Shown piece after piece: positions 1 through 7,980 of a stretch of DNA of 64,000 bases (positions are counted from its first letter, which is position 1; every line of letters begins with the position of its first letter). The notes under the pieces are model-generated. The model worked only from the letters and a program-made list of their open reading frames with translations, ran no database searches and had not been told where the DNA came from. Source of the DNA: Sulfurimicrobium sp031426915. Its GTDB lineage: Bacteria > Pseudomonadota > Gammaproteobacteria > Burkholderiales > Sulfuricellaceae. The stretch spans positions 124,001-188,000 of the forward strand of contig JASJPB010000002.1 of assembly GCA_031426915.1 (NCBI GenBank). The letters run 5' to 3'. The position numbers were made by a program, and so were the translations under genes.

Positions 1-1
1 G

Positions 2-1183
2 CTGCCCGCTGAAGCCGCCAACGGTTATGCGGACCTGATACAGGCAGCCAAGGCGCAGGGGCGCTTCGAGCAGGACAAGGCTTTCCTGCGCGGCGGTATC
101 TGGAAAAACTTTCTCAGCCGTTACCCCGAATCCAACTGGATGCACAAGCGCATGCTGCAACTTTCCCAGCGCTATGCCGATCTGCCGGAACGGAAAAAAA
201 CCCGGGCGATGCGGGAGTCGCTGTATGAAGCCCAGGCCAACGATGCCTACTGGCATGGCTTGTTCGGCGGACTGTATCTGCCTCATTTGCGGCGCGCCGT
301 ATACCATGCCATCGTGGCGCTGGAAGGCATGCTGGATCAGGTTGTAGCGCGTCCGGTGAGGATCGTCGAGGATCTGGACCTGGACGGCAAGGAAGAGATT
401 TTTCTGCATAACGAAGAAATCCAGGCCGTACTGCGCCAGGATGGTAGCGGCGCCATCTGCGAATTCGATTCCTATGAATTACGCCATAATTTCGGTGATT
501 CCCTGGCACGGCAGGCGGAACATTATCACCGCAAGATCCACCTCAATCAGAGTTCACGGCATGCAGGGGAAGGCATCGCCAATCCTCATGACCGGGTCAG
601 CTTCAAGCATGAAATTACGCCCGCCGACCTGGCTCTGGACGATAGTCCGCGCATGTTGTTCATGGATAGCCTGGTGGCGGGATGTCAGGTCGTACCCTTG
701 CGCGGCTACGTGTTACGTTCCGGTGATGACAAGGCGGCCCATGCCACCATGAGCTGCGGTCACGGGAAATTGCTGATCGACAAACGGGTGTCGATTTCCG
801 GTTCGCGCTTGCGGGTGACTTATCACTTCAATGGCGTCACGGAAGGTTTGTTCCGTACCGAACTCAACCTGGCAATGCCGAGTTGCGACGGACCCGCAGG
901 GCGGTTCGTGTACAACAACCAGATACCCGGCGGATTCGGTCAGCCGATGGGCCTGGAGGCGGTCAAGAAACTGGAATTACAGGATGAAGTGATGGGAGGA
1001 AGCCTGGTCGTACATCTGAGCGTACCTGCGCAGATCCATAGCCAGCCTCATTTTACGGTATCCCAGTCCGAAGCGGGTTTCGAAAAGATCATGCAGGCGG
1101 TTACCCTGACCCTTGCCTGGCCCTTGTCCGTTCAGGTCAGGGAAGTGACGGTGGATCTCGAGGTGGGCGTATCCGGCATATGA
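2..1183 (+). CDS. GH57 family glucanotransferase/amylase, C-terminal part
   Basis: The reading frame is open from the window edge, so the N-terminus lies outside. About 393 residues are visible. Early visible residues include GGIWKNFL and YPESNWMHKRML, the conserved segment after the catalytic barrel of glycoside hydrolase family 57 enzymes. The remainder matches the helical and beta-rich C-terminal domains of that family (DUF1925/DUF1926 type). Family members hydrolyse or rearrange alpha-1,4-glucans (alpha-amylase, 4-alpha-glucanotransferase) in the cytoplasm, usually in glycogen or maltodextrin metabolism. The catalytic residues are not in the window, so the exact activity cannot be assigned. 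The gene ends 42 bases before the SlyD-like gene. Confidence 0.85.
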   Translation: MPAEAANGYADLIQAAKAQGRFEQDKAFLRGGIWKNFLSRYPESNWMHKRMLQLSQRYADLPERKKTRAMRESLYEAQANDAYWHGLFGGLYLPHLRRAVYHAIVALEGMLDQVVARPVRIVEDLDLDGKEEIFLHNEEIQAVLRQDGSGAICEFDSYELRHNFGDSLARQAEHYHRKIHLNQSSRHAGEGIANPHDRVSFKHEITPADLALDDSPRMLFMDSLVAGCQVVPLRGYVLRSGDDKAAHATMSCGHGKLLIDKRVSISGSRLRVTYHFNGVTEGLFRTELNLAMPSCDGPAGRFVYNNQIPGGFGQPMGLEAVKKLELQDEVMGGSLVVHLSVPAQIHSQPHFTVSQSEAGFEKIMQAVTLTLAWPLSVQVREVTVDLEVGVSGI

Positions 1184-1225
1184 AAGCTGCTACAATCTCG
1201 CCTTTTTTGGAATGAAGTGCGTGTT

Positions 1226-1714
1226 ATGAGCGAACAGAAAGTCAGCAAGAACAAGGCCGTATATGTTACCTACTCGATCCTGGACCAGTCCGGCGCGGTG
1301 TATGAACAGTACGAAATGCCCGTGGGTTATGTGCACGGGGGAAACAGCCCCTTGTTCGAGAAAATCGAGGCAGCGCTGGAGGGGAAAAAGATCGGTGAAC
1401 GCGTGGAAGTATCGCTTAACCCGCAAGAGGGGTTCGGCGAGCCGGACCCGAACCTGTCCTTCACCGACGACATCGAGAACGTGCCGCCAGAGTACCGCCA
1501 CGTCGGTGCGGAAGTGGAATTCCAGAACGAGCGCGGGGAAAGCGTTCAATTCCGGGTAAGCCGGATTGCCGATGGCAAACTGACGGTGGACTCCAATCAT
1601 CCGCTGGCAGGCCAGACCGTGACATTCCTGGTGAGCGTGGTGAATATTCGCGATGCGAGCATGGATGAAATCGTCAGTGGCTTGCCCGTCGATCAGAGCC
1701 AGTCGCTGCACTGA
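1226..1714 (+). CDS. FKBP-type peptidyl-prolyl isomerase, SlyD-like
   Basis: This 162-residue protein is an FKBP fold with the insert-in-flap chaperone domain typical of SlyD proteins: VHGGNSPLFEKIEAALEGKK, then PQEGFGEPDPNL, then the flap insert and a closing DSNHPLAGQTVTF segment. Such enzymes speed proline isomerisation and help nascent or metal-binding proteins fold in the cytoplasm. The histidine/cysteine-rich metal-binding tail of E. coli SlyD is absent; the protein ends DQSQSLH. The ATG at 1226 is preferred over an in-frame GTG at 1217 because GAAG sits 8 bases upstream and MSEQKV fits the family start. Confidence 0.9.
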   Translation: MSEQKVSKNKAVYVTYSILDQSGAVYEQYEMPVGYVHGGNSPLFEKIEAALEGKKIGERVEVSLNPQEGFGEPDPNLSFTDDIENVPPEYRHVGAEVEFQNERGESVQFRVSRIADGKLTVDSNHPLAGQTVTFLVSVVNIRDASMDEIVSGLPVDQSQSLH

Positions 1715-1802
1715 GGGTTCCCGGGATAATGGTTTCCCCGATTGTCCCGCTGCCTGAAACTGGATATCCTGTAGCATAAAAATTGTACAAGGAAGACCGC
1801 TC

Positions 1803-1940
1803 ATGGCTTTTATCGCATTTTATATCGTCGCCATTGCGATTCTGGTCGCCCATTTCACCGGCTGGTTGGCTAGACACAACATGGAGTGGCTGGTTCTGGT
1901 GCTTGCCGCGGCCGTGTTCCCGGCCGTGATCTTCCTCTAG
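1803..1940 (+). CDS. Small two-helix membrane protein (45 aa)
   Basis: This short frame has a strong ribosome site (AAGGAAG, 9 bases upstream) and an ATG. It encodes 45 residues that are almost entirely hydrophobic. One predicted membrane helix spans roughly residues 3-21 and a second residues 27-45, joined by a polar WLARHNMEW turn. It lies directly upstream of the Rof-like gene and ends 11 bases before it, so the two are probably co-transcribed. I do not recognise the family. The clear ribosome site and helix-loop-helix pattern argue for a real gene. Confidence 0.55.
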   Translation: MAFIAFYIVAIAILVAHFTGWLARHNMEWLVLVLAAAVFPAVIFL

Positions 1941-1951
1941 CCTGGTTTTCC

Positions 1952-2197
1952 GTGTCGGTGTATCAACCCATCTCCTGCGCTCAGCACGAGCGTCTGGAAT
2001 TCAGCGTGTTACGCAAAATCCCGTTGCATCTCGAATACCTTCAGGGTATGGAAAAAATCCGTCACACTGTCATGCCGCTCGATGTGGCAACCCGTAATGG
2101 GGCGGAATGGCTGAAATTCAAAGTGATAGATGGCGACGAGACGGTTGAAATCCGCCTTGATGCCATTATCGCTTTTGCCGAGAAGGTGGATTCTTAG
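1952..2197 (+). CDS. rof: Rof-like Rho-binding antiterminator
   Basis: The protein is about 81 residues. Its YQPISCAQHERLEF start matches E. coli Rof (YQPINCDDYDNLEL) and is followed by the short Sm-like beta barrel ending in EIRLDAIIAF. Rof binds Rho termination factor near its primary RNA site and inhibits Rho-dependent termination. The start is assigned to GTG at 1952, which matches the family N-terminus; no good Shine-Dalgarno is visible, so translation may be coupled to the small membrane gene ending 11 bases earlier. The 3' end overlaps the convergent methyltransferase gene by 32 bases. Confidence 0.8.
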   Translation: MSVYQPISCAQHERLEFSVLRKIPLHLEYLQGMEKIRHTVMPLDVATRNGAEWLKFKVIDGDETVEIRLDAIIAFAEKVDS

Positions 2198-2918
2198 CCC
2201 GCGATGGGCGGCGGTAAAGCAGAAACACCGTAGGGCGTTTGTTGTAATCCGGTAGTTTCTTTTTCCACTCGCTGATGCGCTTCGTCATCACGCTTTCCGA
2301 ACTCAGCGTCAAGTCGGATGCCACGCTTAGTTCGGTCTCTCCATCGCATGTTTCCACCAGATCCTGAAGCAACTGGTTGTTGCGGTAGGGGGTTTCGATG
2401 AAAATCTGGGACTGGTTCATGCGTTGCGAGCTTTGTTCGATTTCCGTAATTTTTTTTACCCGTTCCGTTTTTTCAGCCGGCAGATAGCCGAGGAAGGCGA
2501 AGCTCTGGCCGTTTAGCCCCGATGCCATCAGGGCGAGCAGGATGGAGGAGGGGCCTACCAGAGGCACGACGCGGATATTCCGGCTATGGGCCAGGCGAAC
2601 CAGATTGGCGCCGGGGTCGGCCACCGCCGGGCAACCCGCTTCCGACAGCAGGCCGATATCTTCCCCCGCCAACAAGGGTTGCAGCAGGGTTTCAAGCTCT
2701 TCCGGGCGAGTGTGTTCATCCAGGGTGAGTGTGCGGATTTCCTGTAACGGGATGGCCGTGCCGGTTTGCTTGAGGAACTGGCGTGCTGTTTTCGGGTGTT
2801 CGACTACAAAGGTATGCAGCGTGGCAGCCAGGCGCCTTGCCTGTTCGGGAATGACTGCGTTGAGATCACCGCCTTCACCAAGGGGAACGGGGATGAGGTA
2901 GAGCGTGCCCGTCTTCAT
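2166..2918 (-). CDS. SAM-dependent methyltransferase, tetrapyrrole-methylase/RsmI-like
   Basis: This 250-residue protein has the RsmI/tetrapyrrole methylase fold. It has an N-terminal LYLIPVPLGEGG strand-loop where true RsmI carries the P-x-GN-LGD motif, then LLSEAGCPAVADPGANLVR, and VVPLVGPSSILLALMASGLN for the S-adenosylmethionine site. The deviations from the RsmI signature place it in the RsmI-paralogue subgroup, whose substrate is not firmly known. The basic tail (SRAKNPPSRQKR) could contact RNA. It is preceded by maf with a 9-base gap, so the two form an operon. It overlaps rof convergently at its 3' end. Confidence 0.85.
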   Translation of the reverse strand: MKTGTLYLIPVPLGEGGDLNAVIPEQARRLAATLHTFVVEHPKTARQFLKQTGTAIPLQEIRTLTLDEHTRPEELETLLQPLLAGEDIGLLSEAGCPAVADPGANLVRLAHSRNIRVVPLVGPSSILLALMASGLNGQSFAFLGYLPAEKTERVKKITEIEQSSQRMNQSQIFIETPYRNNQLLQDLVETCDGETELSVASDLTLSSESVMTKRISEWKKKLPDYNKRPTVFLLYRRPSRAKNPPSRQKR

Positions 2919-2927
2919 TTCCAGGCC

Positions 2928-3503
2928 CTAAATAACATCAAAGCCTTCGTTCTGCAGCATATCGATCAGTGCAATCAAAGGCAGTCCGACCAGGGCATTG
3001 GGGTCGTCGCCTTCCATCCTGGCGATGAGCGCAATGCCCAGGCCTTCGGACTTGGCGCTGCCGGCGCAGTTGTAAGGTTGTTCCTTGGTGAGGTAATGCT
3101 CGATCTGCTCGTCACCGAGGTCGCGGAACGTGACCGTGAACGGCACCATGCGATTCTGGACGCTGCCGGTTTTGCTGTTGTACAGGCATAAAGCGGTGTT
3201 GAACACCACGCTTCTGCCGCGCATCATGCGCAGTTGCCGCGTGGCGTTTTCGTGCGTGTGGGGCTTGCCCAGTTGCAGGCCGTCCAGGGTCGCAACCTGA
3301 TCGGAGCCAATAATCAGGGCCTCGGGGAAGTGCGTCCCCGCTACACGTGCCTTGGCTTCCGCCAGGCGAGTTGCGGTTTGTACCGGCGTTTCGCCGGACA
3401 GTGGCGTTTCGTCCAGATCCGGCGCAAATACCTCGAAAGGTATCTGCAACCGGCTGAGCAATTCGCGACGGTAAGGGGAGGTCGAGGCTAGAATCAATCG
3501 CAT
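2928..3503 (-). CDS. yceF: Maf/YceF nucleotide pyrophosphatase
   Basis: This 191-residue Maf family protein has the LILASTSPYRRELLSRL N-terminus, the EAKA segment, the catalytic-aspartate motif IIGSDQVATLDG, and GKP. The YceF-type members hydrolyse the alpha-beta bond of 7-methyl-GTP and act as house-cleaning enzymes against modified nucleotides. The choice of YceF over Maf-1 (dTTP/UTP) rests on motif details such as GSDQVA and CAGSAKSEGLG, so substrate is an inference. It lies upstream of the RsmI-like gene and downstream of a palindromic repeat. Confidence 0.9.
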   Translation of the reverse strand: MRLILASTSPYRRELLSRLQIPFEVFAPDLDETPLSGETPVQTATRLAEAKARVAGTHFPEALIIGSDQVATLDGLQLGKPHTHENATRQLRMMRGRSVVFNTALCLYNSKTGSVQNRMVPFTVTFRDLGDEQIEHYLTKEQPYNCAGSAKSEGLGIALIARMEGDDPNALVGLPLIALIDMLQNEGFDVI

Positions 3504-3578
3504 GTGTTTGTGTAGGGCGGGTCAGGCGTAAACCGAAACCCGCCAACCTCTGAAAAATTATTATATAAACCGCATTTC

Positions 3579-3710
3579 ACCGCAAAGGACGCGAAGGTTC
3601 GCAAGGTAAAACAAAGTGTTAATCAATAGCAACGCATCACCCATCGGGTGAGCCGATAAAGTTGTTCAAGTCTTTGAATTCCTTTGCGAACCTTCGCGTC
3701 CTTTGCGGTT
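3579..3710. repeat. Dispersed palindromic repeat, copy 1
   Basis: Two arms of about 28-30 bases, 3579-3606 and 3681-3710, are near-perfect inverted copies with the core ACCGCAAAGGACGCGAAGG. The 74 bases between them show no gene. Related copies lie at 19172-19261 and 47108-47203. All three sit in gaps between two minus-strand genes. The fold could act as a transcript stabiliser or barrier; no transposase is linked to it here. The rest of the 225-base gap between maf and pycB shows nothing else recognisable. Confidence 0.85.
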
Positions 3711-3728
3711 CAAATGCTTTTTTAAGGA

Positions 3729-5591
3729 TTATTCCGGTTGAATCTCGACCAGGGCTTCGTCAGGGGTGACGACGTCTCCCTTGGTCACGAACACGCCAAT
3801 GACCGTGCCGCCAATCGGGGCCTGGACTTCGTTTTCCATCTTCATGGCTTCGATCACCAGCACCGCATCGCCTGCCTTGACCTTTTGCCCGGGCTGCACC
3901 AGCACCTCAACGATGCTGCCCGGCATGGCGGTGGTTACATGGCCTTGGTGGGAGGGGCGTGGCCGTTTTCCGCCGGCGGATTTCTTGTCGCTGCTGCTCT
4001 TGGCCTTGCCGCTGCCCGTGGCGACGCCACCGGGGCCGCCGTAGACCTCGATCTCGCTGAGCGTTTCCACCAGCACTTCTTCCGGTACCCCATCCACGGA
4101 AACGTAGAAAGGACGGGCATCCTCGCCGGGACGGCCGGAGCCGGTGACGTGGATATGGTAGGTTTCGCCGTGCAAGGTGACATTGAACTCGTTGGCCGCG
4201 TAAAACGGGCCGCAGGCGAGGTTGGTACCCATCGGCAGCAGTTGTTCCGGCTTGAGCGCGTCAGCACCCCGTTCCTGCAGGAAGTTGCGCCCCAGTTCCG
4301 GGAACATGGCATAGGTGAGGATATCTTCCTCGTTCTTGGCCAGACTATCGATCTCGCTACGCAACCTGTCCATTTCGTCTTCCAGCATGTCCGCCGGGCG
4401 GCAGGTGATGATTTCCTGATTGCCGATGGCCATACTGCGTACTTCCGAATTGACCGTGCCGGGCGCCTTGCCGTAGCGGCCCATGAAATAATTTTTCACC
4501 TCGGTGGTGACCGATTTGTAGCGCTCGCCGGTCAGCACGTTGAGCACGGCCTGGGTGCCCACGATCTGGGAGGTCGGGGTGACCAGCGGAGGGAAGCCGA
4601 GATCCTCGCGCACACGGGGGATTTCCGTCAGCACTTCGTCCATGCGGTTGAGCGCGCCCTGTTCTTTCAACTGGTTGGACAGGTTGGAAATCATGCCGCC
4701 GGGCACCTGGTTTACCAGCACGCGGGTATCCACGCCGGTAAAATCGCTTTCGAACTGCCAGTATTTCTTGCGCACTTCGCGGAAGTAGGCGGTAATTTCC
4801 TGTAGCGCTGCCAGGTCGAGTCCGGTGTCGAATTCGGTTCCGGCCAGCGCGGCGACGATACTTTCCGTGGAGGAGTGGCTGGCGCCTTCACCGAAGGAAG
4901 AGTTGCAGGTGTCGAGGATGGTCGCGCCGCTTTCCACGCCCTTGAGGAAGCACATGCCGGACAGACCGGAGGTGGCGTGGCTGTGCAGGTGGATCGGGAT
5001 GCTGACCGCGGCTTTCAGGGCCTTGACCAGTTCGCCGGTGGCATAGGGGGTTAAGAGCCCGGCCATGTCCTTGATCGCCAGGGTGTCGCAGCCCATGGCT
5101 TCAAACTCCTTGCCCAGCGCGACAAAGTAGGGAATGTCATGCACCGGACTGGTGGTGTAGCTGATGGCGCCCTCGGCCATCTTGCCGGCTTTCTTCACGG
5201 CTTCGATCGAGACCTGCATGTTGCGCAGATCGTTCAGGGCGTCGAACACGCGGAACACGTCCACCCCGTTGTCGGCGGATTTCTGCACGAAAGCGCGCAC
5301 CACGTCGTCCGAGTAGTGGCGGTAGCCGAGCAGGTTCTGGCCGCGCAGCAGCATCTGGATGCGGGTGTTGGGCAGCGCCTTGCGCAGCTTCTTGAGGCGG
5401 TCCCACGGATCTTCGCGCAGGAAGCGCACGCAGGCGTCGAAGGTGGCGCCGCCCCAGGCTTCCAGCGACCAGAAACCGATATTGTCCAGTTTTTGGCAAA
5501 TCGGCAACATGTCCTCGGTGCGCATACGGGTTGCGATCAAGGACTGGTGGCCATCACGTAAAACCAGTTCGCTGATGAAAACTTTAGCCAT
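3729..5591 (-). CDS. pycB: Pyruvate carboxylase subunit B / oxaloacetate decarboxylase alpha-type
   Basis: This 620-residue biotin-carrying carboxyltransferase starts with LVLRDGHQSLIATR, the metal-binding start of the HMGL-like barrel. It continues through AIKDMAGLLTP and the conserved carboxylase domain, then a linker rich in Gly, Lys and Ser. It ends in a biotinyl domain with EAMKMENEV; the biotinylated lysine is residue 584. With the biotin carboxylase subunit directly upstream (29-base gap), the pair would carboxylate pyruvate to oxaloacetate for anaplerosis. Homologues are also annotated as oxaloacetate decarboxylase alpha, but no oadB or oadG membrane subunits are nearby. A 2-oxoglutarate carboxylase role cannot be excluded. 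Confidence 0.88.
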   Translation of the reverse strand: MAKVFISELVLRDGHQSLIATRMRTEDMLPICQKLDNIGFWSLEAWGGATFDACVRFLREDPWDRLKKLRKALPNTRIQMLLRGQNLLGYRHYSDDVVRAFVQKSADNGVDVFRVFDALNDLRNMQVSIEAVKKAGKMAEGAISYTTSPVHDIPYFVALGKEFEAMGCDTLAIKDMAGLLTPYATGELVKALKAAVSIPIHLHSHATSGLSGMCFLKGVESGATILDTCNSSFGEGASHSSTESIVAALAGTEFDTGLDLAALQEITAYFREVRKKYWQFESDFTGVDTRVLVNQVPGGMISNLSNQLKEQGALNRMDEVLTEIPRVREDLGFPPLVTPTSQIVGTQAVLNVLTGERYKSVTTEVKNYFMGRYGKAPGTVNSEVRSMAIGNQEIITCRPADMLEDEMDRLRSEIDSLAKNEEDILTYAMFPELGRNFLQERGADALKPEQLLPMGTNLACGPFYAANEFNVTLHGETYHIHVTGSGRPGEDARPFYVSVDGVPEEVLVETLSEIEVYGGPGGVATGSGKAKSSSDKKSAGGKRPRPSHQGHVTTAMPGSIVEVLVQPGQKVKAGDAVLVIEAMKMENEVQAPIGGTVIGVFVTKGDVVTPDEALVEIQPE

Positions 5592-5620
5592 GCTCTGTTC
5601 CTAATCCTAAAATTTTTGAA

Positions 5621-7039
5621 TTACAGCCCGACGTGGGCCGCGATTGCCGCAGAAATTGCCGCCGCCAGGAGATCCTTGGGCGGACGCACCGAGTAATTGA
5701 TCAGCTCCGGATGGGATTCGACAAAGCTGGTGTCGAAATGGCCGCTGCGGAAAGTCGGATGCTGCAAAATTTCCTGGTAGTAGGGAATCGTTGTCTTGAC
5801 GCCGTATACCACCATGTCGTCCAGGGCCCGGCGACCGCGCTCCACCACCCCTTCCCAGGTCAGGTTCCACACCGTCAGCTTGGCGCACATGGAGTCGTAG
5901 TAGGGCGGAATGACGTAGCCGCTGTACATGGCAGCGTCGGTGCGCACGCCGGGGCCGCCCGGTGCGTAATAACGGGTGATGCGGCCGAAGCTGGGGAGGA
6001 AGCCGTTTTTGGGGTCTTCAGCATTGATGCGGAATTCCATCGCGAAGCCGCGATAGTTGACGTCGGATTGCTTGTATTGCAGCGGCAAGCCGCTGGCGAC
6101 GCGGATCTGTTCCTGCACGATGTCGATGCCGGTGATGGTTTCCGTTACCGTGTGTTCAACCTGCAGGCGGGTATTCATTTCCATGAAATAGAACTGGTTG
6201 TCCGAGTCGAGCAGGAATTCCACCGTGCCGGCGTTCACATAGCCGACCGCGCGCGCGGCATCCGCCGCGAGATCGCCGATATAACGGCGCTGCGCTTCGG
6301 TGAGCTGGGGGGAGGGGGCGATTTCGATCAGTTTCTGGTTGCGGCGCTGGATCGAACAATCGCGCTCGAACAGGTGGATGGCGTTGCCGAAGCTGTCACC
6401 GATCACCTGTACCTCGATGTGTTTGGGATTGACCACGCATTTTTCCAGAAACACTTCCGGCTTGCCGAACGCCTTGCTGGCTTCGGAAACGACCCGGTCG
6501 TAGTTGGGAATCAACTCTTCCTCGCTGTTGCAGCGCCGGATGCCGCGCCCGCCACCACCATTGGTGGCTTTCAGCATCACCGGGTAGCCGATTTTGTTGG
6601 CCAGCGCGCGCGCCTCCTCGACATTTTCCAAATTATGCTCGCTGCCCGGAATGACCGGGATGCCGGCATCGATCATGGCTTTGCGCGCCTGGATCTTGTC
6701 ACCCATTTTTTGAATGACTTCGGCGGATGGCCCGATGAAGGTAATGCCGCGTTTGGCACATATTTCCGCGAGTACCGGATTTTCCGAGAGGAAGCCGTAG
6801 CCGGGATGGAGCGCATCGCATCCGGCGGCCACCGCCAGATTGACGATGTTATGCGCATTGAGGTAGCCGATAACCGGGTCGGAGCCGATGTTATAGGCTT
6901 CGTCGGCTTTCTTGACGTGCAATGCATGGCGGTCCGCATCGGTATAAATGGCCACCGATTTGATGCCCATCTCCGAGCAGGCGCGCACGATGCGGACGGC
7001 AATCTCGCCACGGTTGGCAATGAGAATTTTTTTGATCAC
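5621..7039 (-). CDS. pycA: Biotin carboxylase subunit of pyruvate carboxylase
   Basis: This is a 472-residue ATP-grasp biotin carboxylase. It starts IKKILIANRGEIAVRIVRA and contains the glycine-rich ATP loop NGGGGRGIR, the EKCVVNPKHIEVQV segment, FMEMNTRLQVEHTVTE and GFAMEFRINAEDP. It transfers bicarbonate-derived CO2 to biotin on the partner subunit. The GTG at 7039 is chosen because it gives the family N-terminus; an upstream in-frame TTG at 7078 would add 13 atypical residues. No strong ribosome site is visible. It is transcribed away from the yceD operon. Confidence 0.9.
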   Translation of the reverse strand: MIKKILIANRGEIAVRIVRACSEMGIKSVAIYTDADRHALHVKKADEAYNIGSDPVIGYLNAHNIVNLAVAAGCDALHPGYGFLSENPVLAEICAKRGITFIGPSAEVIQKMGDKIQARKAMIDAGIPVIPGSEHNLENVEEARALANKIGYPVMLKATNGGGGRGIRRCNSEEELIPNYDRVVSEASKAFGKPEVFLEKCVVNPKHIEVQVIGDSFGNAIHLFERDCSIQRRNQKLIEIAPSPQLTEAQRRYIGDLAADAARAVGYVNAGTVEFLLDSDNQFYFMEMNTRLQVEHTVTETITGIDIVQEQIRVASGLPLQYKQSDVNYRGFAMEFRINAEDPKNGFLPSFGRITRYYAPGGPGVRTDAAMYSGYVIPPYYDSMCAKLTVWNLTWEGVVERGRRALDDMVVYGVKTTIPYYQEILQHPTFRSGHFDTSFVESHPELINYSVRPPKDLLAAAISAAIAAHVGL

Positions 7040-7169
7040 GTGAAAACCCGAATCCCAATAATTTTTTGCGAGGCACAAATTGCACTTGGTCTGCCCCTGA
7101 TTGGTCCGCCCTGGGCAAACCCCGATGCGGCAGCCGCGGCCGTTCGCGGGTGAAACGCATAAAGGCTTT

Positions 7170-7198
7170 TTGACACAAAAGCCAAAAAATTATATCAT
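7170..7198 (+). promoter_or_regulatory. Sigma70 promoter of the yceD-rpmF-plsX-fab operon
   Basis: A perfect -35 TTGACA (7170-7175) is followed after exactly 17 bases by TATCAT (7193-7198). Transcription would start near 7205, about 34 bases before the yceD ATG. This excludes the longer upstream in-frame starts for yceD. Confidence 0.8.
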
Positions 7199-7238
7199 GC
7201 GCGGCTTGCGTCTGAACAGGCGGCGATTAATAAAACTT

Positions 7239-7736
7239 ATGTCCGTTGTGACTGCAATTAATAACCTTGAGTTTGTACGCCGTGGCGAGGTGATGCGGGG
7301 CGAAGTTCCCGTAGTAAAGCTGGAGCGCTTGCGGGATTCGTTGCTGTCGGGCCAGGGTGTGCTGAATTATACCCTGTCAGGGAGAACCGGCACAAAGGGC
7401 GAGAGCCTGCTGGCGTGCCTTATTGAAGGCAAGCTGGTTTTGCAGTGCCAGCGTTGCCTTGAGGCATTGGAGTATCCGCTCCATATCGCTTCCACCTTGA
7501 AGGTGGCGGAGGATGTGACGGAATTCGATGATCTTGAGGGTGAAGACGAATCGGTGGATTCGGTTCCGGCCAGTGTGGCGATGGATGTCCTGGCATTGGT
7601 CGAAGAAGAGATTTTATTGAATTTGCCGCTTGCTCCCATGCACGCGCCTGAAGTTTGCCGGGGTGCGGCGCAAGCGGTTGGTAATGAAAGAGTAAACCCC
7701 TTCAGTGCCTTGGCGGCACTGAAGGGAAAGTTGTAA
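7239..7736 (+). CDS. yceD: YceD family (DUF177) 23S rRNA accumulation protein
   Basis: This 165-residue protein is the usual first gene before rpmF. It has the YceD/DUF177 pattern: a basic N-terminal region, the metal-ligand-like pair in LQCQRCLEALEYPL, an acidic middle (DDLEGEDESVDS) and the conserved LVEEEILLNLPLAPMH. YceD is needed for normal 23S rRNA levels in E. coli and plants. The ATG at 7239 follows the promoter by about 40 bases. The last residues end 22 bases before rpmF. Confidence 0.88.
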   Translation: MSVVTAINNLEFVRRGEVMRGEVPVVKLERLRDSLLSGQGVLNYTLSGRTGTKGESLLACLIEGKLVLQCQRCLEALEYPLHIASTLKVAEDVTEFDDLEGEDESVDSVPASVAMDVLALVEEEILLNLPLAPMHAPEVCRGAAQAVGNERVNPFSALAALKGKL

Positions 7737-7758
7737 TTTAAAGAAAAAGGAGTTTGAA

Positions 7759-7938
7759 ATGGCAGTCCAGCAGAACAAAAAATCCCCTTCCAAGCGTGGC
7801 ATGCACCGCGCCCATGATTTTCTGACCAACCCTCCTTTGGCGGTTGAGCCGACTACCGGCGAAGCGCATCTGCGTCACCACGTCAGTCCGAGCGGCTTTT
7901 ACCGTGGCCGCAAAGTTGCTCGCGCCAAGGGCGAGTAA
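7759..7938 (+). CDS. rpmF: 50S ribosomal protein L32
   Basis: This gene encodes 59 residues starting MAVQQNKKSPSKRGMHRAHD and ending GRKVARAKGE, the standard bacterial L32 sequence. It lacks the paired zinc-binding cysteines of the C-plus form, as is normal in proteobacteria. A strong AAGGAG ribosome site lies 6 bases before the ATG. It sits between yceD and plsX, the conserved arrangement that couples ribosome and membrane synthesis. Confidence 0.97.
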   Translation: MAVQQNKKSPSKRGMHRAHDFLTNPPLAVEPTTGEAHLRHHVSPSGFYRGRKVARAKGE

Positions 7939-7980
7939 GCGTAGTTCCCCATTCGCGGCCGGATTCCCGGCTGCACTTTA

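Noticed and set aside
3729..7039. Sodium-pumping oxaloacetate decarboxylase complex
   Set aside because: Only the alpha-type subunit is present and it is paired with a biotin carboxylase; no oadB or oadG genes adjoin.
5633..7153. Long open frame antisense to pycA (506 codons)
   Set aside because: It mirrors the GC-rich codon bias of the real biotin carboxylase gene, has no recognisable domain and no ribosome site.
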